From Streptomyces sp. ERV7 (lineage in GTDB: Bacteria; Actinomycetota; Actinomycetes; Streptomycetales; Streptomycetaceae), in the NCBI RefSeq assembly GCF_001653515.1, contig NZ_LYOY01000040.1, positions 248,001 through 312,000 of the forward strand: DNA of 64,000 nucleotides, given 5' to 3'. Every line of letters begins with the position of its first letter. Within the stretch, counting starts at the first letter, position 1. The translations under genes were made by a program, and so were the position numbers. Shown here piece by piece: positions 52,330 through 60,594 of the stretch. The notes under the pieces are model-generated. The model was not told where the DNA came from, ran no database searches, and saw only the letters and a list, made by a program, of their open reading frames with translations.

Positions 52330-52381
52330 GGGCCCGGGTGTCGGCAACGGCTGAAGACGGGCGTTGCCGACACCCGGGCCC
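52330..52381. terminator. Very strong hairpin terminator
   Basis: A perfect 20-bp stem (52330-52349 with 52362-52381) and a 12-base loop, about 124 bases after the LLM enzyme stop. It insulates the following gene. The remaining bases of 52207-52601 hold no gene. Confidence 0.9.
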
Positions 52382-52601
52382 GCGTGCTGAGCGGCGAGCT
52401 GACCTGGCCCTTTGGGCCGCACGTCCGCCGGTTGCGGTGGGCGGCGTGGTGCCCCTGGCGCAACCCTGGGCGCCGAGATCCGGTCCGGTACGGCGATCTC
52501 CGCCCTGCCGCACACCGGGGCGCAGTGACCGTTCAACGCGGGCGAGATCCCACGCTGACCCGCCCCGCGCGCTGCCTCGGCCGTCTTCTAGGGTCGTCCC
52601 C

Positions 52602-53267
52602 ATGATGATCGACACGGGGACGACCGGCATGCTTTTCGACGCTTTCCAGGCGGACGCCCTGACCAGCCAGGACCAGTTGCGCGAGCTCTATCCGCAGCCC
52701 AACCCGCACGCGCTCCGCAAGGAGATCGACTACCTGACCGAACAGACCCGCGCGCTGATCGGCTGCTCCTCCCTGGTGTTCATCGCCAGCGCCGACGCCG
52801 ACGGCAGGGCGGATGTGACACCGCGCGGAGGCCCGGCCGGTTTCGTCTCCGTGCTGGACGAGCGGACCCTGGTGATCCCCGACGCGACCGGCAACAAGCG
52901 ACTCGACACCATGCACAACGTGCTGCAGACCGGTCGCGTCGGCCTGCTCTTCCTCATCCCCGGCCGCCCGACCACGCTGCGCGTCAACGGCCGTGCCTGC
53001 ATCTCAGCCCGCCCGGAGCTGCTCGCGCAGCTCACGCCCGTGGGCAAGCCACCCGTAACAGCGCTGGTCGTACACGTCGAGCAGATCTATCCGCACTGCC
53101 CCAAATCGCTGATGCGCGCCCACGCCTGGCAGCCGGAGCAGTGGGTGCCCGCCGACGCCCAGCCCGCCAGTGCCGAGGTGACGCTGGCCCAGTTGAACCT
53201 GCCCGGCCTGACCGTCGAACAGATCGAGGAAGCCGAACAGGAGTCGCTGCGCCTGCGCTTCGAGTGA
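52602..53267 (+). CDS. PPOx-type flavoprotein, pyridoxamine-5'-phosphate-oxidase-like (MSMEG_1061-like)
   Basis: A 221-residue split-beta-barrel flavoprotein. The family pattern includes an N-terminal DQLRELYPQPNPHALRKEID then CSSLVFIASADADGRADVTP with the PRGG loop. FVSVLDERTLVIPDATGNKR, NVLQTGRVGLLFLIPGR and RVNGRACIS follow, then VEQIYPHCPKSLMRAHAW near the end. It likely binds FMN or F420 and reduces a small molecule; the substrate is unknown. The start is ATG 52602 (with a second ATG next to it); TAGGGT (52589-52594) seven bases earlier and the lack of a ribosome-binding site suggest a leaderless mRNA. Single gene. Confidence 0.85.
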   Translation: MMIDTGTTGMLFDAFQADALTSQDQLRELYPQPNPHALRKEIDYLTEQTRALIGCSSLVFIASADADGRADVTPRGGPAGFVSVLDERTLVIPDATGNKRLDTMHNVLQTGRVGLLFLIPGRPTTLRVNGRACISARPELLAQLTPVGKPPVTALVVHVEQIYPHCPKSLMRAHAWQPEQWVPADAQPASAEVTLAQLNLPGLTVEQIEEAEQESLRLRFE

Positions 53268-53589
53268 AGCGGACCAGGTTCGCAGACAGTTCTGGTGGCT
53301 GGGGCGAAGGGACACAGCGGGCTGTGGGCCAAGAGGGGCCGGCGTCTTCCCTGAGGCGTGGCTGTGGGGCCCTTGCTCCCGGACTCTGGTGGAGCGGTTC
53401 GCGGTCGCGTGGCGGACGGGCGCCGCGGGATCTTGCCGCATCTGGTCGCGCCCGCGCAGCCCGGCTCGACGTGCCATCTGGTCCCTCCGGCGGGTGAGTG
53501 CCCGCTTGTGCGAGGGGCCGGGTGGGCCTTTGCCGGCAGGGAGTTGCTGTGCCGAGGACTGTTGTCGGCATCGTGGCGGCGGGCCCGTC
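53268..53589. other. Intergenic stretch before the ABC-F unit
   Basis: About 320 bases with no recognisable gene, RNA or repeat. Frames on both strands are GC-driven and lack starts with ribosome-binding sites. Confidence 0.4.
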
Positions 53590-53619
53590 TTGAAGCGAGA
53601 CGGTCCGTCTTGCTAAGGT
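53590..53619 (+). promoter_or_regulatory. Promoter of the ABC-F leader with internal dyads
   Basis: -35 TTGAAG (53590-53595), an 18-bp spacer and -10 TAAGGT (53614-53619). The spacer holds AGACGG-T-CCGTCT. The CCGTCTTG of this dyad repeats just upstream (53586-53593), so AGACGG can pair with either copy. Confidence 0.6.
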
Positions 53620-53625
53620 GGGTTC

Positions 53626-53652
53626 ATGGCTTTTCTCTACTTCTTCGTCTGA
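53626..53652 (+). CDS. Eight-residue leader peptide upstream of the ABC-F gene
   Basis: ATG-to-TGA frame encoding MAFLYFFV, which ends 67 bases before the ABC-F start. It begins six bases after the -10 and has AAGGTGGG just before it, so it would be the first thing translated on the mRNA. Hydrophobic aromatic leader peptides before antibiotic-resistance genes act by ribosome stalling that alters mRNA folding. Hairpins in the 53653-53719 stretch are possible (for example CGGGCA with TGCCCG). This is inferred from layout; no experiment is implied. Confidence 0.65.
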   Translation: MAFLYFFV

Positions 53653-53719
53653 GTCCGGGCACGGCCGATGCCGCCGTTTCTGCTGCCCGTAGACCCTTCG
53701 TACGCCCAGGGAAAGTCAC

Positions 53720-55372
53720 ATGCGCGACCGCGCCCATACCGCCATGCCCACCGCTGCCCCCGCCGTCGTGGCGCAGCTGTCCGTCAAGGACGTCACCAAG
53801 TCCTATGGCACCCGCACCATCCTCGACCTGGTGTCCTTCACCATCCGCCCGGGTGAGAAGGCGGCCGTTATCGGCGAGAACGGCTCCGGCAAGTCCACCC
53901 TGCTGCGTCTGCTCGCCGCAGCCGAGACGCCGGACACCGGGCAGATCACTGTCAGCTTCCCCGGCGGAACCGGCCACCTCGCCCAAACCCTCGTTCTTGG
54001 CGCGCACTGCACCGTGCAGGACGCCATCGACCACGCTCTCGCCGATCTGCGGTCCATAGAAGCCCGGTTGCGGGAGGCCGAGGAGAGTCTCGGCGAGGCG
54101 ACGGACGGCGAACTCGCCGCCTACGGCGACCTGCTGACCGCGTACGAGGAGCGCGGCGGGTACGAGGCCGACGCCCGGGTGGATGCCGCGATGCACGGAC
54201 TCGGGCTGGCCGCGATCACCCGTGACCGCCTGCTCGGCTCCCTGTCCGGCGGCGAGCAGTCCCGGCTCGCCCTCGCCTGCGTCCTGGCCGCCGCTCCCGA
54301 ACTCCTGCTTCTGGACGAACCGACGAACCACCTGGATGCGACGGCCGTGCGCTGGCTGGAGGACCACCTGCGCGCACACCGCGGCACCGTCGTCGCGGTC
54401 ACCCATGACCGCGGCTTCCTGGAACGCATCGCCACCACCATCCTGGAGGTCGACCGCGACGAACGCACCGTGCACCGGTACGGCGACGGCTGGGCCGGCT
54501 ACCAGGCCGCGAAGGCCGCCGCCCGGCGCGGCGCGGCACAGCGCTACGCGGACTGGGCCGAGGAGGTGGCCTCCATGCAGGCCCTGCTGGAAGCCGCGGG
54601 ACGGCGTCTGGCCGCCACCGGTCACGACCCCAAGCAGGGCTTTGGCAAGCACCGCCGCTCCAGCGAGGCCAAGCTCGGCGGGCAGGTGCGCTCCGCCCGC
54701 CAGGCCCTGGCCCAGCTGCGACGCCACCCGGTAGCCGAACCACCGGCACCGCTCCACTTCACGGCAGCCTTTTCGGCGGCGGACGGCCCCGCCGCGGGCC
54801 CCCTCGCCGAGTTCGAGGACGTCAGTGTCGGCGAGCGGCTGCACCTGGCCGGGCGCCTCACCCTCGCGACCGGCCAGCGGCTGCTGGTCACCGGTGACAA
54901 CGGCGCGGGCAAGACGACACTCCTGCGCCTCATCGCAGGCGACCTGGAGCCCGACGAAGGTACCGCGCGCCGCCCCGCCCGCATCGGCTACCTCGCACAG
55001 GAACTGCCCACGCACACCACGGGGCTCCCGCTGCTTGCCGCGTACGCCGCCGGGCGGCCCGGACCGGCTGACGAGTACACCGAACAGCTGCTGGCCCTGG
55101 GCCTGTTCCATGAGCAGGACCTGCACGTCCCGGTCACCGCGCTGTCTGCGGGCCAGCGGCGGCGGCTGCAGATCGCCCGCCTGGTGACCCGCCCCGCTGA
55201 CCTCCTCGTCCTGGACGAGCCCACCAACCACATCGCCCTCGACCTTGCCGAAGACCTGCTGGCGGCGCTCTGCGCGTATCCGGGAGCCGTGGTCGTGGTC
55301 TCGCACGACCGCGACTTCCGCGCCGGCTGCGAAGGCGAGCTACTGGAACTGCATGCCGGCCGCAGGAGCTGA
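53720..55372 (+). CDS. ABC-F family ATPase, antibiotic-resistance (ribosome protection) type
   Basis: A 550-residue protein with two ABC domains and no membrane segments. Domain 1 has Walker A GENGSGKST (52-60), signature LSGGEQSRLALACVLA and Walker B LLLLDEPTNHLD. An inter-domain linker of about 80 residues contains charged helices (GFGKHRRSSEAKLGGQVRSA). Domain 2 has GDNGAGKTT, LSAGQRRRLQIARLV and LLVLDEPTNH. The nearest kinds are actinomycete ARE ABC-F proteins such as TlrC, OleB and LmrC, which dislodge macrolide, lincosamide or streptogramin drugs from the ribosome. Which drugs are targeted cannot be told. The ATG at 53720 has AGGGAAAG upstream. The leader peptide ahead supports drug-induced expression. 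Confidence 0.92.
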   Translation: MRDRAHTAMPTAAPAVVAQLSVKDVTKSYGTRTILDLVSFTIRPGEKAAVIGENGSGKSTLLRLLAAAETPDTGQITVSFPGGTGHLAQTLVLGAHCTVQDAIDHALADLRSIEARLREAEESLGEATDGELAAYGDLLTAYEERGGYEADARVDAAMHGLGLAAITRDRLLGSLSGGEQSRLALACVLAAAPELLLLDEPTNHLDATAVRWLEDHLRAHRGTVVAVTHDRGFLERIATTILEVDRDERTVHRYGDGWAGYQAAKAAARRGAAQRYADWAEEVASMQALLEAAGRRLAATGHDPKQGFGKHRRSSEAKLGGQVRSARQALAQLRRHPVAEPPAPLHFTAAFSAADGPAAGPLAEFEDVSVGERLHLAGRLTLATGQRLLVTGDNGAGKTTLLRLIAGDLEPDEGTARRPARIGYLAQELPTHTTGLPLLAAYAAGRPGPADEYTEQLLALGLFHEQDLHVPVTALSAGQRRRLQIARLVTRPADLLVLDEPTNHIALDLAEDLLAALCAYPGAVVVVSHDRDFRAGCEGELLELHAGRRS

Positions 55373-55736
55373 CCCTCGCCCCCGTTGACCAGTCGAAGAC
55401 CGGCTCCGGGCTGACGCGGCAAATTGGGCGATGCCCCTGCTGCACGGCAGTCGTCAGTTCGGAGCCGCACAGCTGCCGCCCCGCCTGATAGGCCAGCGCC
55501 CCGCGGCCCGCTGTTCCTCACCGGCCGAAGGGCCCCGGCCGGGACACCGACGGCGGATGTATGCCCGAAGACCGACCGGGCCCGGCTCTCCTACCGCCGG
55601 GCCGAGGAGATCTTCCAGGAGAAACCCGGCCGGTGGCCGACCCGCTCAGCGTGTTCTTCAGCCTCATGCCATGACGGCTGGTCGTGCCGTGGAAAATTGC
55701 GATGCGTTTCTGCGGCAGGCTCGTCAGACTCGTGGC
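55373..55736. other. Intergenic stretch, nothing recognised
   Basis: About 360 bases between the ABC-F and RidA-like genes. No gene or hairpin of terminator quality was identified. Confidence 0.4.
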
Positions 55737-56147
55737 ATGACAGCGAAGATCACCCGCTTCAACCCCGACCAGTTGCATGAGACGCCGGGCTATCACCACA
55801 TCACCGTTGTGGAGGCTGGCCGAACGGCTTACCTGGCGGGGCAGTGCCCGCTCGATCAGCGCGGCTCCCTCGTTGGTCCGGGTGCCCTTGAGACGCAAGT
55901 CGACCAGGTCGTCGCGAACGCACTCGCCGCTCTCGCGGCGGTGAATGCCCAGCCGCAGCACGTGGTGCGTTCAGTGATCTACGTGCGGAGCGACGACAGG
56001 GAGGACCTGGGCATCGCCTGGAGCCGGCTTACCGCTTCCGCCCTCGGACCGGCGTTCACGTCCGCCAGCACGCTCTTGGGGGTTGCGCAGTTGGGCTTCA
56101 CTGGGCAGCTGGTCGAGGTGGACCTCACCGTCGCGCTGCCCGACTGA
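55737..56147 (+). CDS. RidA (YjgF/YER057c/UK114) family protein
   Basis: A 136-residue RidA-fold protein. The opening ITRFNPDQLHETPGYHHITV, the AYLAGQCPLDQRGSLVGPG block, QVDQVVANALAALAAVNAQP and VIYVRSDDREDLGIAWSRL match the family. The usual catalytic Arg of IPYSQA-type RidA (near residue 105) is not clearly present; the late segment reads STLLGVAQLGFTGQLVEVDL. It may thus be a RidA-like subgroup member rather than a true enamine deaminase. The ATG at 55737 has no ribosome-binding site; CAGACT six bases upstream is a weak -10. Single gene. Confidence 0.83.
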   Translation: MTAKITRFNPDQLHETPGYHHITVVEAGRTAYLAGQCPLDQRGSLVGPGALETQVDQVVANALAALAAVNAQPQHVVRSVIYVRSDDREDLGIAWSRLTASALGPAFTSASTLLGVAQLGFTGQLVEVDLTVALPD

Positions 56148-56366
56148 GCGGCGCCTGACGCCTGGAACAGAGTCTCGAACTGCTTCGCCAGGATGGTCAT
56201 GTGCGGGTTGTGGGCGTACAGATGATCGTGGCTCCGTAAAGAAACAGGGGAGCCCGCCACAGTCACACTTGCCCCCTTTTCTGTCCCTGCGCCCCTCGAC
56301 TGGGAGTGGATTTCCAGGTGGATTGGCTGCAGGCAGACGTCAACGGCGTCATGAGCAGGAGCAGGT

Positions 56367-57422
56367 ATGCCCGAGCGTGAACGCAAACCCGACAGCACAC
56401 CCCGCGCGCATCACACCGTGCTGCGAGAGGCCACGGCCTCGCGTCCGGTGGGAACGGCCCTGGCCATGACCGCCCAGGACCTGTCCAACCATGTGACCCA
56501 TCCGCCTGCGCCGGAGATGCACGTAATCCAGCGCGCCGCCGGCAATGGCGCACTGGCCAAGGCCATCGCCGCCCGCCGCTCCGCATCCACACCTGGCGCT
56601 CCCACCGCGCCGACCGTCCAGCGGGCCGAGGCCGACACGGCGGAGGCCGGTCCGTCGGACGCCATCACCTACCGGCTTCAGATCCAGGTCAAGAAGCAGC
56701 GCCGGATGACCGAAGCCGAATACTGGGACGGCAACGACATCGGCCACGCCTGGGTCGTCCTCTATACCAAGGCGGGTGGCTCCACCTCCTACAAGTCCTA
56801 CGGTTTCTTCCCGTCCAGGTCCCTCGATGGGCGCCGCGAGGCATTCACCACCGTGCCCGGCGTGGTGAAGAGGAACTGGGACCTGCCCGAGGGGGCCACA
56901 TCCGCGTTCGAGGCGGACCTGACGCAGGAACAGGTCCTCAAGTTCAAGGAGTACGTGGAGCAGCACCAGAACGAGAAGTACAACCTCTTCCGCTACAACT
57001 GCGTCTCCTTCGCACGCGGCGCCTTCAAGGCCGCGACCGGCAAGAGCGCTCCCGGCCTTGAGCTCCCGTTGCTGGAGAGCCCCAACCTCCTGCAGGACTT
57101 CATCAAGCGGAGCAACGAGAAGCAGGGCAAGCCGAGGGCGGGCGAGCGGGTCGCGGACGCGTACGCGGGCGACCCGAGCCCCACCAGGTCCGAACGCATG
57201 GCGCAGGAGGCCGCCAACGCAGCCAACTCCGACTCCGGCGGGGAGTGGGTCAGGGGTGACGAATCACCGGGCTCCGGCACGGACGGTCCCGCCCGTTCGC
57301 CCGAGCAGCGCACGCCCGGGCGGATGCTGCTCGAATCCGACAGCGATTCCGAGGAATCCGCCCGGGGCCGACCGGCCGCTCCTTCCGCACAGCCCGCACA
57401 GAGGCGTTTCTCCTTGGACTGA
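56367..57422 (+). CDS. Putative contractile-injection-system effector with permuted papain-like (H/C) domain
   Basis: A 351-residue protein of three parts. Residues 1-90 are basic and carry MHVIQRAAGNGALAKAIAAR, similar to the QRSAGNAA-type segment common at the N-terminus of eCIS-associated cargo. Residues 100-240 form a domain with GHAWVVLYT (His127), YGFFPSRS and YNLFRYNCVSFARGAF (Cys212). The His-before-Cys order is typical of circularly permuted papain-fold (NlpC/LRAT-like) hydrolases. Residues 255-351 are polar, Ser/Asp/Pro-rich and disordered. There is no signal peptide. The ATG at 56367 follows AGGAG at six bases. No injection-system structural genes are in the window, so the cargo role is an inference. 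Confidence 0.7.
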   Translation: MPERERKPDSTPRAHHTVLREATASRPVGTALAMTAQDLSNHVTHPPAPEMHVIQRAAGNGALAKAIAARRSASTPGAPTAPTVQRAEADTAEAGPSDAITYRLQIQVKKQRRMTEAEYWDGNDIGHAWVVLYTKAGGSTSYKSYGFFPSRSLDGRREAFTTVPGVVKRNWDLPEGATSAFEADLTQEQVLKFKEYVEQHQNEKYNLFRYNCVSFARGAFKAATGKSAPGLELPLLESPNLLQDFIKRSNEKQGKPRAGERVADAYAGDPSPTRSERMAQEAANAANSDSGGEWVRGDESPGSGTDGPARSPEQRTPGRMLLESDSDSEESARGRPAAPSAQPAQRRFSLD

Positions 57423-57650
57423 CTGACTGACTGGCTGATCGCTTGAGAGCGGCTGTCGGCAGCGTCGTCGGCTGCCTGACGGCAGTGCCCGCGCGGATGC
57501 GGTGCCGGCCGAGCAGGGGCGGGGGCTTCAGTCATGCCGTGGGGGAGGGGGCCGCGTCCGCTGCTGCCTGGGTGGCTCGGTCGGCCAGGCTTTGCCATGG
57601 ACGCGGAGCGATGACCGGGACGCCGGCCGCCCGTGCCTGCCCGGTCGCGC

Positions 57651-58325
57651 TCAGGCCGTCATCGGGTCCCGATCACGGCCTTCGCGCTCGCTGGCGCCGG
57701 GTCCGCCACTTCCGCCCCTCCTGTGGCGCGCGTTGACGTACAGGACAAGCAGCGACGCCATCCCCGTGAAGGCCAGCGTGATGATCACCGACCAGGTCGC
57801 GACGTGCCCGTAGCCTCCCGGCTCGCGGGGGTCGAGGAAGTCGTACGGGTACCAACCGGCGTGCGGCCCGCGCAGCAGTGAGTAGGCGAGGTAGAGCAGT
57901 GGGAAGGCCAGCCAGGGCAGAGACCGGGTCCAGGGGATGCGGCGCGGCGGAGGACGCAGTAGCCAGTCGGCGAGGAACACGGCCGGCATGACGCCGTGCA
58001 CGACGTTGTTGGCCCAGATGATCGTGTTCGCATCGATGGTTCCGGCCAGCAGAGTCCAGTACACCGCTCCTGTGATCACCAGATAGAGGGTGGCGGCACC
58101 GCGCAACAGGTCGGGGACGGGGCGGGTGCCGCGCAACAGGGCGAGCCCACCGGTCAGCAGGACGGCGGCGCCGAGCAGGTTGGAGAGATTGGTGAAGTAC
58201 GAGATCCAGTTCGCTGCGCCCTCGTCGGTGTGCGTGGCCCGGTTGAGCGAGGTGGCGAGGGCCGCGACGCCCAGCAGCGCCAGCCCTATTTTGGCCGAAC
58301 CTTCCGGCTTGGTGCTTAGAGACAT
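57651..58325 (-). CDS. Pr6Pr family membrane protein
   Basis: A 224-residue protein with about six hydrophobic helices. NWISYFTNLSNLLGAAVLLT is the signature helix of the Pr6Pr (FAR-17a/AIG1-like) group; NVVHGVMPAVFLADWLLRPP, YLAYSLLRGPHAGWYPYDFL and LAFTGMASLLVLYVNARHR complete it. The eukaryotic relatives are membrane hydrolases of lipids; in bacteria the function is unknown. The C-terminal 25 residues are charged and probably cytoplasmic. The ATG at 58325 has TAACAT seven bases upstream and no Shine-Dalgarno, so a leaderless transcript is likely. Single gene. Confidence 0.85.
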   Translation of the reverse strand: MSLSTKPEGSAKIGLALLGVAALATSLNRATHTDEGAANWISYFTNLSNLLGAAVLLTGGLALLRGTRPVPDLLRGAATLYLVITGAVYWTLLAGTIDANTIIWANNVVHGVMPAVFLADWLLRPPPRRIPWTRSLPWLAFPLLYLAYSLLRGPHAGWYPYDFLDPREPGGYGHVATWSVIITLAFTGMASLLVLYVNARHRRGGSGGPGASEREGRDRDPMTA

Positions 58326-58528
58326 GACCTGGATGTTACTTGTGTGTAGATCGGCGGAACCTCTGCGTCGCTCCGGCCCCGTCTGGTGGCCTCCAGGGTC
58401 TCGTCCCCGCCTCCTGTCCCACGTCCGGCACCCGCACCGGGCACATCGTCCAGGCGGATCAGCTTCGCGAGCCGATGAGCATCACGCCTGTCCGTCGTGA
58501 CGCGGTCGCCGGACGGCCGTAGTGCTCT

Positions 58529-58600
58529 TGGGCGGGCTTGGCCACCGATGCCGCCGTACGGTTCGGGTTCGAGGTGCGAGGGCTGGAGCGGATCGTCAGT
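58529..58600 (+). pseudogene. Core fragment of a GNAT acetyltransferase; rest of 58326-58767 empty
   Basis: Twenty-four codons read WAGLATDAAVRFGFEVRGLE then RIVS, matching the acetyl-CoA-binding helix of RimJ/RimL-type GNATs. It closely resembles GLATEAAAAAVRFGFEERGL of the intact gene at 8269-8811. The text before and after is unrelated, so it is a decayed relic. Nothing else is seen in this 440-base gap. Confidence 0.6.
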
Positions 58601-58767
58601 AGCCCGTCGGGGCGGAAGGCCCGCTCTTGCGGCGCGAGGGCCTTCGGGGTCACCGCGCTCACCAGGCGTTCGGACATCTGGCACGGCGCAGTGCGTGCCT
58701 CGGTCCGGCCACCTCAAGTGGTGGTCGAAACGTGGCCCTTGGCCGGGGGCCGCAGCACGGTGATGGT

Positions 58768-59454
58768 TCAGCGTTGCAGCCACTCGTCGAGAAGCGCGGC
58801 TTCAGCCTTGCTGAGACTGGGAAGTTCGGGCACGAGGGTGCGGAAAGCCGCGACGACGGCCGCCCGGTCGTGGGTGGGCACAGCAGGCTCATCTGCCAGG
58901 ATGGCGCGAGCGATCGCGTCGAAGGCGGCGTCGGCCAGGCGCGGATCGCTTTGCTCCGGTGGCAGGGTCAGCAGGGTGTGGACGGTTCCGACCCCCGCCG
59001 AGCGGATGAGGTTGACGGCGTGTTCCTCACTCACCCGCAGCCGTCCGGCGGCAGCGATTCTGTGCACACGCTCGGCAAGGATCCGCACACCCTTGGCCTG
59101 GGCCGGGGTGTCGCGAGCGCGAGCTGGGTCGAGCATCAGTCCGTAGACGTACGGGTTGGCCAGCCCGAAGCTGATCTGCGTGTGCCATCCGGCGCGGAGG
59201 TCTTCCACAGGGTCGTCGGAGGGCGCGGTGGTCTGCTTGCTCGCCACATGTTGGGCGAAGACGTGCTCTGCGGCGGCATCCAGCAGGTCGTCCTTGTCCT
59301 GGAAGACGCGGTAGAGGGCAGGCGGTTGCAGCCCGGCCTCGTGGGCGACGCGTCGCGTGGTGACCGCAGCGGGCCCTTGCTCACACAGCAGGTCGGCCGC
59401 GGCTTTCACGATGCGGTCCCGGGCGATGTCTCGTCGCTGCGTGGTCGATGCCAT
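58768..59454 (-). CDS. TetR family transcriptional repressor
   Basis: A 228-residue TetR protein. The N-terminal helix-turn-helix is TTQRRDIARDRIVKAAADLL, then VTTRRVAHEAGLQPPALYRV and FQDKDDLLDAAAEHVF. The C-terminal effector domain has 150 residues of helical sequence (PYVYGLMLDPARARDTPAQA). The ATG at 59454 is chosen; a GTG/ATG ten codons earlier is possible. It is divergent from the NAD(P)-binding reductase at 59659, with near-palindromic TATCG sites between them, so it probably represses that gene and itself. The ligand is likely related to the reductase substrate. Confidence 0.9.
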   Translation of the reverse strand: MASTTQRRDIARDRIVKAAADLLCEQGPAAVTTRRVAHEAGLQPPALYRVFQDKDDLLDAAAEHVFAQHVASKQTTAPSDDPVEDLRAGWHTQISFGLANPYVYGLMLDPARARDTPAQAKGVRILAERVHRIAAAGRLRVSEEHAVNLIRSAGVGTVHTLLTLPPEQSDPRLADAAFDAIARAILADEPAVPTHDRAAVVAAFRTLVPELPSLSKAEAALLDEWLQR

Positions 59455-59491
59455 GGTGTCGATGGTATCGCTCACGAGAGACAACCGATGT

Positions 59492-59612
59492 TATCGGCGA
59501 TATCACGCTCCCCGCTGGCGGATCGGCCCAAAGCCCCTGATCACCACTCTGTCTCGGCCTTCCCGGCCTTGTGTGAAGACAGCGGCTGGATCCACTGGAA
59601 GTATCGCTGATA
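59492..59612. promoter_or_regulatory. Candidate TetR operator sites between the TetR and NmrA-like genes
   Basis: TATCG-G-CGATA (59492-59502) and TATCG-C-TGATA (59602-59612) are near-identical dyads about 110 bases apart, one near each start codon. A -10-like TAGCGT lies just downstream of the second at 59620-59625, facing the NmrA-like gene. Confidence 0.55.
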
Positions 59613-59658
59613 TCGTATCTAGCGTTCCGTTGGAAGCATCAGTAGATGGGAGCCGTAC

Positions 59659-60516
59659 GTGCTGATCGTCACGGGAGCCACTGGTCGCCTCGGGGCGCTG
59701 ATCGTCGACCGCCTGCTGGAGCGGGTACCGCCCGCCGGCATCGGGGTCAGTGTGCGCGATGTGAGCAAGGCCGCCGAGCTTGCCGAGCGCGGAGTACGAG
59801 TCCGGGCGGGGGACTTCACCGAACCCGACAGTTTGAAGTACTCCTTCGAAGGTGCCGAGCGCGTCCTGGTCGTCTCCGCGGCCATCCGGGGCGGCGGCGC
59901 GTTGACCGCCAACACCGCCGCGATCGATGCCGCACGGGAAGCGGGTGCCGAGCGCATCTTGTACACCAGCCACCAGGCCGCCTCTCCCACGTCGCTCTTC
60001 CCTCCCCAGAGGGTCCACGCGGCCACCGAGGAGCACCTTCAGCGGCAAGGAGTCCCCTGCATCGCCCTTCGCAACGGGTTCTACGCCTCCGCTTTGGGCC
60101 CCTACATCGGCGCGGCGCTGGAGACCGGCACGTTGGCCGTCCCGCAGGACGGCCTGGTCTCCTGGACGGCCCATGAGGACCTCGCGGAAGCCGCAGCGAT
60201 CGCTCTGACCGAAGACGCGGCACTCGAAGGGAACACGCCGCAGCTGACAGCTCCCCACACGCTGGACTTCGCCGACGTCGCGGAGACTCTCAGCCGTATC
60301 ACCGGCCGGACCATCACTCGAGTCGTGATGGACGACAGCGAATGGACATCCGCAGCAGTTGCCGGTGGGATGCCGCGTCCGGCTGCGGAGTTCGCCTTGA
60401 CGATGTTCGCCGCATCGCGCAACGGCGAGTTCAATGTCACCGACCCCGCACTGGAAGCCACGATCGGCCACCCCGCGAAGACCGTCCACGAGATCCTGGA
60501 GGCCGCCATACGCTGA
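59659..60516 (+). CDS. NmrA-like NAD(P)H-binding reductase (atypical SDR)
   Basis: A 285-residue atypical short-chain dehydrogenase. The Rossmann motif GATGRLGALIVDRLLE opens the protein; LVVSAAIRGGG, AREAGAERILYTSHQAASPT and IALRNGFYASALGPYIGAAL follow the NmrA/azoreductase-like (quinone oxidoreductase 2) pattern. The classic YxxxK is absent, as in that group. It likely reduces quinones or azo compounds with NADPH, or senses the cofactor ratio. The start is GTG at 59659 with GGGAG about six bases upstream. It is divergent from a TetR repressor, and so probably inducible. Confidence 0.88.
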   Translation: MLIVTGATGRLGALIVDRLLERVPPAGIGVSVRDVSKAAELAERGVRVRAGDFTEPDSLKYSFEGAERVLVVSAAIRGGGALTANTAAIDAAREAGAERILYTSHQAASPTSLFPPQRVHAATEEHLQRQGVPCIALRNGFYASALGPYIGAALETGTLAVPQDGLVSWTAHEDLAEAAAIALTEDAALEGNTPQLTAPHTLDFADVAETLSRITGRTITRVVMDDSEWTSAAVAGGMPRPAAEFALTMFAASRNGEFNVTDPALEATIGHPAKTVHEILEAAIR

Positions 60517-60594
60517 TCCCCTCGCTGGCGGGGGTCGTGAACACCGACAACAACGCGCACCCCGACGCGCCACAGCCAACCGTTCACCAGGCTG

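Noticed and set aside
53624..55306. 560-codon minus frame opposite the ABC-F gene
   Set aside because: Antisense to a gene with perfect Walker and signature motifs; shadow.
57419..57433. TGACTGACTGACTGG short tandem repeat
   Set aside because: Three copies of a tetranucleotide at a stop codon; too short to be called a functional repeat.
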